DNA of 64,000 nucleotides, taken from assembly GCA_964244495.1 (NCBI GenBank), contig CAXTIU010000003.1, positions 186,001 to 250,000 of the forward strand, in the 5' to 3' direction. Positions 1 through 8,099 of this stretch are shown piece after piece (the first letter of the stretch is position 1; each line of letters begins with the position of its first letter). The notes under the pieces are model-generated. The model ran no database searches and was not told the origin of the DNA. It worked only from the letters and a program-made list of their open reading frames with translations. Both the position numbers and the translations under genes were made by a program. Origin of the DNA: RH-AL1 sp964244495. Its GTDB lineage: Bacteria; Pseudomonadota; Alphaproteobacteria; Rhizobiales; Beijerinckiaceae.

Positions 1-388
1 CGTCGCCAACACGCTGCGCCTCTTGCGGCTGCCGGAGCACACCCGCGCGCTCCTCTCGTCGGGGCAGATCAGCGCCGGCCACGCCCGCGCCCTGCTCGGC
101 TCGGAGAGTTCCGACGCGCTGGCGAGGCAGGTGGTCGCCAAGGGGCTATCGGTGCGCGCGCTCGAGGCGCTGGTCAGGAAGGAGGTCGAGGCCCGCGAGA
201 ACGGACCGGTGCCGCCGAAACCCGCGCGGCCTCGCAAGGACGCCGGGACGCGCGCGCTGGAGAAGCGCATCGCCGACCGCGTCGGCCTGGCGATCGCCAT
301 CAAGCACAAGGGGGACAGCGGCGAGGTCCGGCTGCGCTACGCGAGCCTCGACCAGCTGGACAGGCTCGTCGCGATGCTGGGGGCTTGA
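1..388 (+). CDS. parB: Chromosome-partitioning protein ParB, C-terminal part (5' truncated)
   Basis: The gene enters from outside the window and ends at TGA 386-388. The first codons read VANTLRLLRLPE, followed by the helix 'SAGHARALLG', the signature of the ParB central DNA-binding (helix-turn-helix) domain; the last ~45 residues form the C-terminal dimerisation region. ParB binds parS centromere sites near oriC, spreads on DNA and works with the ParA ATPase to segregate the chromosome. Its position about 38 kb from the candidate origin fits the usual parB-near-origin arrangement. parA would lie upstream, outside the window. The next gene is convergent, 200 bp away, and I see no T-tailed terminator in the gap. 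Confidence 0.9.
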   Translation, partial: VANTLRLLRLPEHTRALLSSGQISAGHARALLGSESSDALARQVVAKGLSVRALEALVRKEVEARENGPVPPKPARPRKDAGTRALEKRIADRVGLAIAIKHKGDSGEVRLRYASLDQLDRLVAMLGA

Positions 389-590
389 AGGGCGACAGTC
401 GTCGCGGGGCCGGACGGGGCCGGCCTCTGACTCCCGATCGTTCCGCCGGGGCCATGAGGCTTGCAGTCGTGACTAGCCGGGCATGGGGTACGACCCCTGA
501 CATCCAAGCGGGCCGACGGCGGCGGCCACGTTCCATGAGACCCTGACGCATGACGCAGCTGACACGGGAATGCGCGCGGCGGAATGATGT

Positions 591-1061
591 CTACGCCGGG
601 TGCGTCGGGTCGATCCAGAGCACGGTGCTCGGCGTCTCCGCCGGCTCGATGTCGAGGTTCACCGCCACCGCCTCGCCGTCGGAGCGCAGCAGCACGCATT
701 CCAGCACCTCGTCGGCGCTCGCGTTGATCTCCTGGTGGGGCACGTAGGGCGGCACGTAGATGAAGTCGCCCGGTCCCGCCTCGGCGACGAACTCCAGCCG
801 CTCGCCCCAGCGCATCCGCGCCCTGCCGCGCAGCACGTAGATGACGCTTTCCAGGGAACCGTGGTGGTGCGCGCCGGTCTTGGCGTCGGGATGGATCGTC
901 ACCGTGCCGGCCCAGATCCTTTGGGCGCCGACGCGGGCGAAGTTGATGGCGGCGCGGCGGTCCATGCCGGGCGTCTGCGCGGTGTTGGGATCGAGCGAAC
1001 CGCCGGGGATGACGCGGACCCCGTCGGTCTTCCAGGTCTCGCTATGCTCGTGATCCGCCAT
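591..1061 (-). CDS. Cupin-domain protein (unknown substrate)
   Basis: A 156-residue single-domain cupin. The metal-binding motif 1 is visible as 'GAHHHGSLESVIYVLRG' (about residues 62-78), and motif 2 as 'PGDFIYVPPYVPHQ' (about 95-108), so a metal-binding beta-barrel is expected. There is no signal peptide, so it should be cytoplasmic. Small cupins of this kind act as dioxygenases, isomerases or ligand sensors; nothing in the sequence decides between these. It is transcribed divergently from hisF (77 bp apart), so the two may share a promoter region but not a pathway. Confidence 0.75.
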   Translation of the reverse strand: MADHEHSETWKTDGVRVIPGGSLDPNTAQTPGMDRRAAINFARVGAQRIWAGTVTIHPDAKTGAHHHGSLESVIYVLRGRARMRWGERLEFVAEAGPGDFIYVPPYVPHQEINASADEVLECVLLRSDGEAVAVNLDIEPAETPSTVLWIDPTHPA

Positions 1062-1138
1062 GCCCCATCCCTCGCCACGATCGCTTCCGACGCGAAAAGC
1101 GCTTTGTATCCCGCCGCCTTTTATGGTGGGAAGGGCGC

Positions 1139-1924
1139 ATGCTGAAAGCCCGCCTGATCCCCTGCCTCGACGTGAAGGACGGCCGCGTCGTCAAGGGCGT
1201 GAGCTTCGTCGACCTGCGCGACGCCGGCGATCCCGTCGAGGCGGCGGTGGCCTACGACGCGGCCGGCGCCGACGAACTCTGCTTCCTCGACATCACCGCC
1301 AGCTTCGAGGCGCGCGGCACCCTGCTCGACGTGGTGAGCCGAACGGCGGAAGCCTGCTTCATGCCCCTCACGGTCGGCGGCGGCGTGCGCGACGAGGGCG
1401 ACATCCGCGCCCTGCTGCGGGCCGGCGCCGACAAGGTGTCGATCATGACCGCCGCCGTGCGCGACCGGGACTTCGTGCGCCGCGCGGCGGAGCGCTTCGG
1501 CAACCAATGCATCGTGGTGGCGATCGACGCCAAGGCGACCGCGCCCGGCCGCTGGGAGGTCCACACCCACGGCGGGCGCCGGCCGACCGGCCTCGACGCC
1601 GTCGCCTACGCCCGCGAGGTGGTGGCGCTCGGCGCCGGCGAGATCCTGCTGACCTCGATGGACCGCGACGGCACCCGCGCCGGCTTCGACCTCGCGCTCA
1701 CCCGGGCGGTGGCGGCGGCGGTCGCCGTGCCGGTCATCGCGTCCGGCGGGGTGGGCACGCTGGACCACCTCGTCGCCGGCGTGCGCGAGGGCGGGGCGAC
1801 CGCCGTGCTCGCCGCCTCGATCTTCCATTTCGGCGAGTACACGATCGGCCAAGCCAAGCGGCACATGGCGGCGGCCGGCGTGCCGATGCGCCTCGACGGC
1901 CTCGCCCCAGGGGTCGCCGCGTGA
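1139..1924 (+). CDS. hisF: Imidazole glycerol phosphate synthase, cyclase subunit HisF
   Basis: 261 residues, the normal HisF length. It begins MLKARLIPCLDVKDGRVVKG, the family's strand 1 with the catalytic Asp in 'CLDVKDG'; the phosphate-binding loops 'VGGGVR' (about residue 80) and 'ASGGVG' (about 200) and the catalytic Asp of 'TSMDRDGT' (about 127-134) are all present. HisF uses ammonia from HisH to convert PRFAR into imidazole glycerol phosphate and AICAR (histidine and purine pathways). The stop overlaps the GTG start of hisE (GTGA), so the two are translationally coupled. hisH and hisA, which often precede hisF, are not here. Confidence 0.97.
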   Translation: MLKARLIPCLDVKDGRVVKGVSFVDLRDAGDPVEAAVAYDAAGADELCFLDITASFEARGTLLDVVSRTAEACFMPLTVGGGVRDEGDIRALLRAGADKVSIMTAAVRDRDFVRRAAERFGNQCIVVAIDAKATAPGRWEVHTHGGRRPTGLDAVAYAREVVALGAGEILLTSMDRDGTRAGFDLALTRAVAAAVAVPVIASGGVGTLDHLVAGVREGGATAVLAASIFHFGEYTIGQAKRHMAAAGVPMRLDGLAPGVAA

Positions 1925-2310
1925 GCGCCTTCACCCTGGCCGACCTCGCGGACACCATCGCGGCTCGCGCGCGGGCCGACGCCGGCGCCTCCTACACCCG
2001 CTCGCTGCTCGACCGCGGCCCGTCCCACTGCGCCCGCAAGTTCGGCGAGGAGGCGGTGGAACTGATCGTCGCCGCGCTCGAACGCAAATCGCTTGACACG
2101 GAGTCGCTCGACACGAAGTCCCCCGCGCCGATCGTCGCCGAGAGCGCCGATGTCCTCTATCACCTGCTGGTGCTGCTCCAGGCGTCGAACGTGGCGCTCG
2201 CCGACGTGCTCGCCGAGCTCGGGCGGCGCACCGGGCAGTCCGGCCACGCCGAGAAGGCCTCGCGCGGGGCCTCCGCCGGCGGCATCGGCCTCGACAACAC
2301 GGGGGCGTGA
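1921..2310 (+). CDS. hisE: Phosphoribosyl-ATP pyrophosphatase HisE
   Basis: 129 residues starting at the GTG that overlaps the hisF stop; the reading frame stays open far upstream, but only this start makes sense. HisE removes pyrophosphate from phosphoribosyl-ATP, step two of histidine synthesis. The MazG-like helical core is seen as 'KFGEEAVELIVAALE' (metal-binding Glu residues) and 'ESADVLYHLLVLL'. Between these helices lies an odd insert, KSLDTESLDTKSP, encoded by an imperfect 15-bp duplication at about 2088-2117, which most HisE proteins lack. The organism probably makes HisI separately, as is normal in alphaproteobacteria. Confidence 0.93.
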   Translation: MSAFTLADLADTIAARARADAGASYTRSLLDRGPSHCARKFGEEAVELIVAALERKSLDTESLDTKSPAPIVAESADVLYHLLVLLQASNVALADVLAELGRRTGQSGHAEKASRGASAGGIGLDNTGA

Positions 2311-2388
2311 GCGCTAAGAGCGTGACGTCGTGCCACCATGTATCATAGGATGGTTGTCACGAGGGCAGCGACGCGTGGCGGAGTGCCG

Positions 2389-3348
2389 ATGGACGAGCGT
2401 GCCAGCCAACCCCTGACCTTCTCGCCCTACCATCACTTCACCCGCGCGCAATGGGCGGCGCTGCGCGCCGACACGCCGTTGACCTTGACGAAGGAGGACC
2501 TCGGCCGCCTGCGCTCCATCAACGAGCCGATCACGCTGGAGGAGGTCATCGCGATCTACCTGCCGCTGTCGCGCCTCCTCGCGCTCTACGTCGCGGCGAC
2601 GCAGGGCCTGTTCAAGGCGACGCAGCGCTTCCTCGGCGCCGACGACGGCAAGGTGCCCTACATCATCGGCGTGGCCGGCTCGGTCGCGGCCGGCAAGTCC
2701 ACCTTCACCCGCGTGATGCGGGCGCTGCTCTCGCGCTGGCCGAACACGCCCCGCGTCGACCTGGTGACGACCGATGGCTTCCTCTACCCCAACGCGGTGC
2801 TCGAACGCGCAGGGCTGATGGGCAAGAAGGGCTTTCCCGAAAGCTACGACGCGGCGCCCCTGCTGCGCTTCCTGTCCGACGTGAAGGCCGGTCGGCGCAG
2901 CGTCGCCGCGCCGGTTTATTCGCATCTCACCTACGACATCATGCCCGACGAAAGCGTGGTGGTCGACCGGCCGGACATCCTGATCGTCGAGGGCCTGAAC
3001 GTGCTGCTGCCGGAACGCCGGTCGCGGGAGGGCAGGGGGAACGGCGTCGTTTCCGACTTCTTCGACTTCTCGATCTACCTCGATGCCTCGGAGGCGGACC
3101 TCGAGCGCTGGTACGTCGCGCGCTTCATGCGGCTGCGCGAAACCTCGTTCCGCGACCCGCGCTCGTACTTCAGGAAATACGCCGACCTCGACGATCGCGC
3201 GGCCGAGGCCAAGGCCCGCGAGATTTGGACGACGATCAACCTCGCCAACCTGCGCGAGAACGTGGCCCCGACCCGCGAGCGCGCCAACCTGATCCTGACC
3301 AAGGGCGACGCCCACCGCATCGAGGACGTCGAGCTTCGCAAGCTGTAG
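2389..3348 (+). CDS. coaA: Pantothenate kinase (type I, CoaA)
   Basis: 319 residues from the ATG at 2389, which begins MDERASQPLTFSPYHHFTR, where type I CoaA proteins usually start; an in-frame ATG 17 codons upstream (2338) is possible but gives an atypical extension. The P-loop 'GVAGSVAAGKST' (about residues 84-95), 'TTDGFLYPN' and the conserved 'KGFPESYD' and 'PVYSHLTYDI' segments identify the bacterial type I enzyme, which phosphorylates pantothenate as the first and usually feedback-inhibited step of CoA synthesis. The hisF-hisE-coaA order is common in Hyphomicrobiales. coaE, the last CoA step, lies 32 kb away in the origin cluster. Confidence 0.96.
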   Translation: MDERASQPLTFSPYHHFTRAQWAALRADTPLTLTKEDLGRLRSINEPITLEEVIAIYLPLSRLLALYVAATQGLFKATQRFLGADDGKVPYIIGVAGSVAAGKSTFTRVMRALLSRWPNTPRVDLVTTDGFLYPNAVLERAGLMGKKGFPESYDAAPLLRFLSDVKAGRRSVAAPVYSHLTYDIMPDESVVVDRPDILIVEGLNVLLPERRSREGRGNGVVSDFFDFSIYLDASEADLERWYVARFMRLRETSFRDPRSYFRKYADLDDRAAEAKAREIWTTINLANLRENVAPTRERANLILTKGDAHRIEDVELRKL

Positions 3349-3838
3349 GGCTCAGCAGCGAGGGGATCGCCTTGGACCGGGACCGCTGGAGCGCCGTCGA
3401 CGCTGACCTCGCCAAGCGCCTCGTCCCGCCCGGCGCATCCTGGAGATGGGGCGCCCGGCGCCGTTCCCACCATCCGGTTCGCCCGCGCTGGGGGGAAGGA
3501 CGGCCGTGCCGTCAGCCGACCTCTACACGCCGCCGTCGCGACGGGCGGCCCGGCGCGCCGACCTGACGGACCGCGTCGACCTCCGCGTCGGGGCGGCATC
3601 ATCATCGGCGGCGACGCGGTGGTCGACCGAGGCGGGACGCGGGATGCCCGCAGGGGCCTGCGGCCTTGAATTCTCCCGCGGACTAGGCCTTATAGGCACG
3701 CCAGGACGGCCGACTTTTGTCGCGCCGTCGACGATCCTCGGGTCGTGCGACCCGGTCGAAGCGACGACCGGCTGGGAAGGGTGTCGCGGGGCCTCGCGCT
3801 CTCGCGGGTCACGATTCATTCGGCGCCCTCGCCTCGAT
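3349..3838. other. Intergenic region upstream of selC
   Basis: 490 bp without a convincing gene; the open frames crossing it are arginine- and proline-rich shadows. It contains one possible promoter for selC (see 3666-3696). No terminator with a T-run is visible after coaA. Confidence 0.5.
3666..3696 (+). promoter_or_regulatory. Possible promoter for selC
   Basis: TTGAAT (3666-3671) is separated by 19 bp from TATAGG (3691-3696), in an otherwise very GC-rich region. It lies about 140 bp before the tRNA, so a leader would have to be processed off. Weak match; the spacing is longer than ideal. Confidence 0.25.
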
Positions 3839-3935
3839 GGAAGAGATGCGTTCCCCGGTGGGGCGTCCGGACTTCAAATCCGGGAGGGGCCGCCAGGCGG
3901 TCTTTGGTGGGTTCGACTCCCACTCTCTTTCGCCA
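3839..3935 (+). tRNA. selC: tRNA-Sec (anticodon TCA), selC
   Basis: A 97-nt tRNA with anticodon TCA at 3874-3876 in the loop CTTCAAA. It has the marks of bacterial selenocysteine tRNA: an 8-bp acceptor stem (GGAAGAGA pairing with TCTCTTTC, one G-U), an enlarged D stem region, a very long variable arm (about 3882-3907), the T loop GGTTCGACTCC, and an encoded discriminator G plus CCA at 3932-3935. It reads UGA codons as selenocysteine when brought by SelB. It lies 46 bp upstream of selA on the same strand, so the two probably form one functional unit. Recognised by close resemblance to E. coli selC. Confidence 0.95.
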
Positions 3936-3981
3936 TCCCCGCCTTCGACCTTTCAACCCCATCCAACTCACGGATCGCGCG

Positions 3982-5409
3982 ATGAAGTCCGAGCCCGCAG
4001 CCGCCACGGTCACGCTCGATGGTGCAGCGGGAATTTCGAGGAGGCTACCGGCGGTCGACCGCCTGCTCGGCCACGCCACCGTCCTGACCGAGCGCTACGG
4101 CCGGCGCGCCGTGGTCGACGCCCTTCGCGAGCGCCTGTCGTTGGCCCGCGCGGCCGTGGCGGACGGCGGGGCCGCGCCCGACGAGACGACCCTGGTCGGC
4201 GATGCCGGTACGGCGCTGGCGCGGGCCTTCGCCCCCTCGCTGCGCCCGGTCCTCAACCTGACCGGCACGGTGCTGCACACCAATCTCGGCCGCGCGCTGC
4301 TGCCGCCGGAAGCGGCGGAGGCGGTGGCGCGCGTGCTGACGCAGGCCTCCAACCTGGAGTTCGACGTCGCCGAGGGCCGTCGAGGCGAGCGTGACGACCA
4401 CGTCGAGGCCGTCGTCTGCCGCCTCACCGGCGCCGAGGCGGCGACGATCGTCAACAACAACGCCGCCGCCGTGCTGCTGGTGCTGGCCGCGCTGACCGAG
4501 GGCAAGGAGGTGCTGGTCTCGCGCGGCGAACTCGTCGAGATCGGCGGCGCCTTTCGCGTGCCGGACGTGATGGCGCGGGCCGGTTGCCGGCTGAGGGAGG
4601 TCGGTACCACCAACCGCACCCACCTGCGCGATTACGCCGACGCCATCGGGCCGGACACCGCCGCGGCGATGAAGATCCACCAGAGCAACTACGAGATCAG
4701 GGGTTTCACGGCGAGCGTGTCCGACGCCGACCTCGGCGCGCTGTGCCGCGAGCGGGGCGTGCCCATGCTCGACGACCTCGGCAGCGGCAACCTCGTCGAC
4801 TTCGCCGCCTACGGCCTGCCGCGCGAGCCGACCGTCACCGACGCGGTCCGGCACGCCGACATCGTCACCTTCAGCGGCGACAAGCTGCTCGGCGGGGTCC
4901 AATGCGGCCTGATCGCCGGGCGCCGCGACCTCGTCGCGAAGATTCGCAAGCACCCGCTGAAGCGGGCGTTGCGCGTCGACAAGATGACGATCGCGGCGAT
5001 GGAGGCGATCCTGCGCCTCTACCTCGACCCGGACCGGCTCGCGCGGCGGCTGCCGACCCTGCGCCTGCTCACGCGGGCGCGGGCCGACATCCGCGCCCAG
5101 GCCGAGCGGCTGCTGCCGGCGGTCGCAGCGGCGGTCGACGGGGTGGCGAGCGTCGCCGTCGCGGATTGTTCGAGCCAGATCGGCAGCGGCGCCCTGCCGG
5201 TCGAGACGTTGCCGTCCGCTGCCCTCGCCCTGTCGCCGCCGCCATCCGGCCGAAACGACGGCCGATGGCCGGACCGGCTGGCCGAGCGTTTCCGCATGCT
5301 GCCGGTGCCAATCGTGGGCCGTATCGCTAACGGCTTGTTCCTGCTCGATTTACGTACGCTGGAGGACGAAAGGTTGTTCCTCGATCAAATCGCTTCCCTG
5401 AAAGCCTGA
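3982..5409 (+). CDS. selA: L-seryl-tRNA(Sec) selenium transferase SelA
   Basis: 475 residues from the ATG at 3982 (MKSEPAAATVTL); the frame is open further upstream but that part overlaps the tRNA. SelA is the decameric PLP enzyme that converts Ser-tRNA(Sec) to Sec-tRNA(Sec) with selenophosphate from SelD. The family block 'NLTGTVLHTNLGRALL' (about 91-106), 'EVGTTNRTHLRDY' and the PLP lysine in 'TFSGDKLLGGVQCG' (about 294-307) are intact. The gene follows selC directly. selB, the Sec-specific elongation factor that usually follows selA, is absent here and must be elsewhere if the pathway is complete. Confidence 0.96.
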   Translation: MKSEPAAATVTLDGAAGISRRLPAVDRLLGHATVLTERYGRRAVVDALRERLSLARAAVADGGAAPDETTLVGDAGTALARAFAPSLRPVLNLTGTVLHTNLGRALLPPEAAEAVARVLTQASNLEFDVAEGRRGERDDHVEAVVCRLTGAEAATIVNNNAAAVLLVLAALTEGKEVLVSRGELVEIGGAFRVPDVMARAGCRLREVGTTNRTHLRDYADAIGPDTAAAMKIHQSNYEIRGFTASVSDADLGALCRERGVPMLDDLGSGNLVDFAAYGLPREPTVTDAVRHADIVTFSGDKLLGGVQCGLIAGRRDLVAKIRKHPLKRALRVDKMTIAAMEAILRLYLDPDRLARRLPTLRLLTRARADIRAQAERLLPAVAAAVDGVASVAVADCSSQIGSGALPVETLPSAALALSPPPSGRNDGRWPDRLAERFRMLPVPIVGRIANGLFLLDLRTLEDERLFLDQIASLKA

Positions 5410-5502
5410 TCGACTGTATCGCGACATTTCGTGCCTGCGCGAAGCGGGCGCACCAAGCCGTTGCCGGCTCCATCACGGAGGTGGCCGCACCTGCGGTGAA
5501 GC

Positions 5503-6036
5503 ATGACCACGAACTTCGCACCCGAGAATGCCGGCGATCCGGTCCGGAACCCGGCCGGCCAAGCTCCCGCGGGACCGGCGCCGGCCAAGCCGGATCAGGG
5601 GGAACCGGATCCGCTTTCCCTCGAGAACCAGCTCTGCTTCTCGCTCTACGCCGCCGCCCACGCGATCAAGAAGGCCTACCGGCCGCTGCTCGAGGCCCTC
5701 GGCCTGACCTATCCGCAGTACCTCGTCCTGATCGTCCTGTGGACGACCGACGGCCTCAAGGTGTCCGACATCGGGCGGCGGCTCAGCCTCGACTCCGGGA
5801 CCCTGACGCCGATCCTGAAGCGGCTCGAAGTCGCTGGCCTCGTCAAACGGACCCGCCGCGCGCACGATGAGCGCGAGGTCGAGATCGGCCTGACCCCCGA
5901 GGGTCGGGTGCTCCGCGAGCGGGCCGTCGGCGTGCGGGAAACCATCGTGGAACGACTCTGCATGCCGGAACGGGAGGTCGCCGCGCTGCGCGCCGAACTC
6001 AACGCGCTCGTCGCGACGCTGGGCAACGTCGCTTGA
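5503..6036 (+). CDS. MarR-family regulator, OhrR-like
   Basis: 177 residues. After a Pro/Ala-rich N-terminal tail of about 36 residues comes 'LENQLCFSLYAAAHAIKKAYRPLL', which matches the start of OhrR-type regulators including the redox-sensing cysteine (Cys45 here). The winged helix follows: 'LKVSDIGRRLSLDSGTLTPILKRLE' and the wing 'DEREVEIGLT'. OhrR proteins repress an organic-hydroperoxide resistance gene and are released when the Cys is oxidised. No ohr gene is adjacent; the neighbours are selA (93 bp upstream) and a convergent small secreted protein, so the target may be selenium-related or distant. The N-terminal extension is unusual. Confidence 0.8.
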   Translation: MTTNFAPENAGDPVRNPAGQAPAGPAPAKPDQGEPDPLSLENQLCFSLYAAAHAIKKAYRPLLEALGLTYPQYLVLIVLWTTDGLKVSDIGRRLSLDSGTLTPILKRLEVAGLVKRTRRAHDEREVEIGLTPEGRVLRERAVGVRETIVERLCMPEREVAALRAELNALVATLGNVA

Positions 6037-6085
6037 CCCGGCGCCGCGCGGGGATCCATCGCGCGACGATCGCGAGGCTGCGGCC

Positions 6086-6361
6086 CTACTTCGCGCCGGC
6101 CGCCTTCGGTGTGCCGCCTTTGGCGACGGCCTTGGGGTTGTAGGCGCCGGTCGCCGGGGTGGATTTGGCGTCGCTCGACAGGCCCGCGCCGGTCTCCATC
6201 ACCGCTTGGCCGTTCACCTCCGGGTTCGCCCCCACGGCGTGGGTGACGGGGTTGGCCGTGGGCGGCGTCGCCGACTGGCCGAAGGCCGGAGCCGCGACGG
6301 CGATGCCGCTGCCGACCAGCGCCGCCCTCGTCCATTTGGAAATCATAGAAGTGGAAACCAT
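6086..6361 (-). CDS. Small secreted protein of unknown function
   Basis: 91 residues from the ATG at 6361, chosen because GGGAGG lies about 9 bp upstream and because the protein then begins with a clear signal peptide (MVSTSMISKWTRAALVGSG..., cleavage after 'AFG' near residue 28). The mature part is short, Ala/Gly/Pro/Thr-rich and looks disordered. I do not recognise a family. It sits between the OhrR-like gene (convergent) and the ABC importer genes (same strand, upstream), so it may be transcribed with the importer, but I cannot say what it does. Confidence 0.6.
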   Translation of the reverse strand: MVSTSMISKWTRAALVGSGIAVAAPAFGQSATPPTANPVTHAVGANPEVNGQAVMETGAGLSSDAKSTPATGAYNPKAVAKGGTPKAAGAK

Positions 6362-6477
6362 CGGGCGTTCCTCCCTTTGAAGCCATGCCAGCCAAGCGGC
6401 ACCCGCCGCTTGGACCGCGATGAGCAAGATATGCGCCGCCCGCGCGCCGTCGCGCGCTCGCACGTCGTCGCATCGTT

Positions 6478-8094
6478 TCACCGGAACCGCTCACGGTCCG
6501 CCGCCGGGGGACCGCTCGTCGAGCGCACCGGCATGGCCTCGATCCGCAGCCGGCGGCGCAGCGCGCGCGACCCCGCGTCGATGGCGAGCGACAGCGCCGC
6601 CGTGGCACCGAGCAGCACCAGGGCCGCGTCCAATTTCTGATCGTCGAGCGCGGCGTCGATGTGGTAGCCGAGCGTCCGCACGCCGAGGATGCCGACGATC
6701 GCGCCCTCGCGCACGATGATCTCGGTGCGGTAGAGCACCAGCGCCAGGAACTGCCCGTAGAGGCGCGGCAGCGTCTCGTAGGCGTAGAGGTCGAGCGGCC
6801 CCGGCGCGTCGCGGCGGTAGGTGAGCGCGTCGGCGTGCCGCCCCATGAGGGTGCCGATGATGCCGCCGTTGTGCAGGCCGAGCGCCAGCACCGCCGGGAG
6901 CATGGACGGCCCCAGCAGCTGGAGCAGGATGTAGGCGAAGACGTATTCGGGGGTGCCGCGCAGTAGGATCAGCGTGGCCCGCGCCGCCACGCGGCCGACC
7001 GGCCCGCTGAAACGCTGGCTGATCGCGGGGAAGAGGACCAGCGCCGCCGCCGCCGCCAGCGCCGCCGCGAGCTGGGACAGCACCAGCGTCTCGACCGTGC
7101 CCGGCACGATCGCGTCGCGCGCCAGCGCGCCGGCCCACGTCGCCAGCGCGCGCCAGGTTTCGAGCGAGGCGGGCGCGTGGTCGCGCAGCGGGCGGGGGAT
7201 CAGCGCGTGCCCGAAGCGGGCGAGCCGCGCGCCGACGGGATCGCCGGGATAGCTGGTGGTGAGGGTCGCCAGCGCCACCACGCTGCCGGCGACGAGGACG
7301 GGCAGGGTGGCCGCCCGCGCCCACAGCCCGCGCGTGGCGATCAGCGCGTAGAAAGCGAGGATGAGCGCCGCCGCCTCGCGGTAGTAGCCATCCTTGAAGT
7401 AGCCGTCGAGGTCGAAGCCGAGCGTCGGGATGCCGACGAAGCCGAGCACGAGGGTCGAGCGCAGGCCGCATTCGAGCCGGTACAGCGTGTAGGCGCGCAA
7501 TGATCCCGCGAGGACCGGCAGGCGGACGAAGAGGAAGCGGGACAGGGCGGAGGTGCCGGCGGGCAGGGCGCGCTCGGGCGCCCGGTCCATCTCCTCGATC
7601 ATCTCGGCGTAGACCTTGGCGAAGATGCCGGCGTAGGGGATCGCCACGGCGAGCACGCCGGTGGTCGCCGACAGGCCGGTGACCTGCGCGAGGATCAGCG
7701 CCCAGAACAGCTCGTGGATCGAGCGCAGGCCCGCCGCCACGACCCGCGCCGCGCGGGAGCGGGCGAAGACGAGCGACGCGGCGAGGCCGGTGAGCGCGCC
7801 GAGCCCGACGCCCACCACGGCGAAGGCGACGGTGAGGGTGAGCGCCCGGAGCCCGACCGCGGCGAGGTCCGGCCGGAGGAAGCCCGCGCCGAAGCGGGTG
7901 AGGTCGGTCCACGGATGCAACGCGGTGACGTGCAGGTCGGCGACGGCGGCGGCGATGGCGGCCAGGCCGAGGAAGACGGAGGTGACGGTGCCGTAGCCTA
8001 GAACGCCGTGGTCGGGATCGCCTTGGCCGGGGACGCCTTGGCCGAAGGCGTGACGACCAAGCCTCCGGCGCAGGGTCCGGCCGGCGTCGCGCAC
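6478..8094 (-). CDS. phnE: ABC transporter permease with two fused PhnE-type domains
   Basis: About 538 residues from a GTG at 8094; a TTG at 8103 overlapping the phnC stop is equally possible. Two copies of the binding-protein-dependent permease domain are visible: the first around 'HELFWALILAQVTGL' to 'GFVGIPTLGFDLDGYFKDG', the second around 'LILLRGTPEYVFAYILLQLLG' to 'GILGVRTLGYHIDAALDDQ'. In PhnE systems two separate or fused permeases form the membrane channel. Downstream in the same operon as phnD and phnC (order D-C-E, 2-bp gap then overlap or 5-bp gap). The location between selA and selD suggests an oxyanion of selenium as substrate rather than phosphonate; that is inference from context. 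Confidence 0.85.
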   Translation of the reverse strand: MRDAGRTLRRRLGRHAFGQGVPGQGDPDHGVLGYGTVTSVFLGLAAIAAAVADLHVTALHPWTDLTRFGAGFLRPDLAAVGLRALTLTVAFAVVGVGLGALTGLAASLVFARSRAARVVAAGLRSIHELFWALILAQVTGLSATTGVLAVAIPYAGIFAKVYAEMIEEMDRAPERALPAGTSALSRFLFVRLPVLAGSLRAYTLYRLECGLRSTLVLGFVGIPTLGFDLDGYFKDGYYREAAALILAFYALIATRGLWARAATLPVLVAGSVVALATLTTSYPGDPVGARLARFGHALIPRPLRDHAPASLETWRALATWAGALARDAIVPGTVETLVLSQLAAALAAAAALVLFPAISQRFSGPVGRVAARATLILLRGTPEYVFAYILLQLLGPSMLPAVLALGLHNGGIIGTLMGRHADALTYRRDAPGPLDLYAYETLPRLYGQFLALVLYRTEIIVREGAIVGILGVRTLGYHIDAALDDQKLDAALVLLGATAALSLAIDAGSRALRRRLRIEAMPVRSTSGPPAADRERFR

Positions 8095-8099
8095 GGCCG

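Noticed and set aside
3745..3981. Longer N-terminus of SelA
   Set aside because: It would overlap the tRNA-Sec gene; the ATG at 3982 fits the family.
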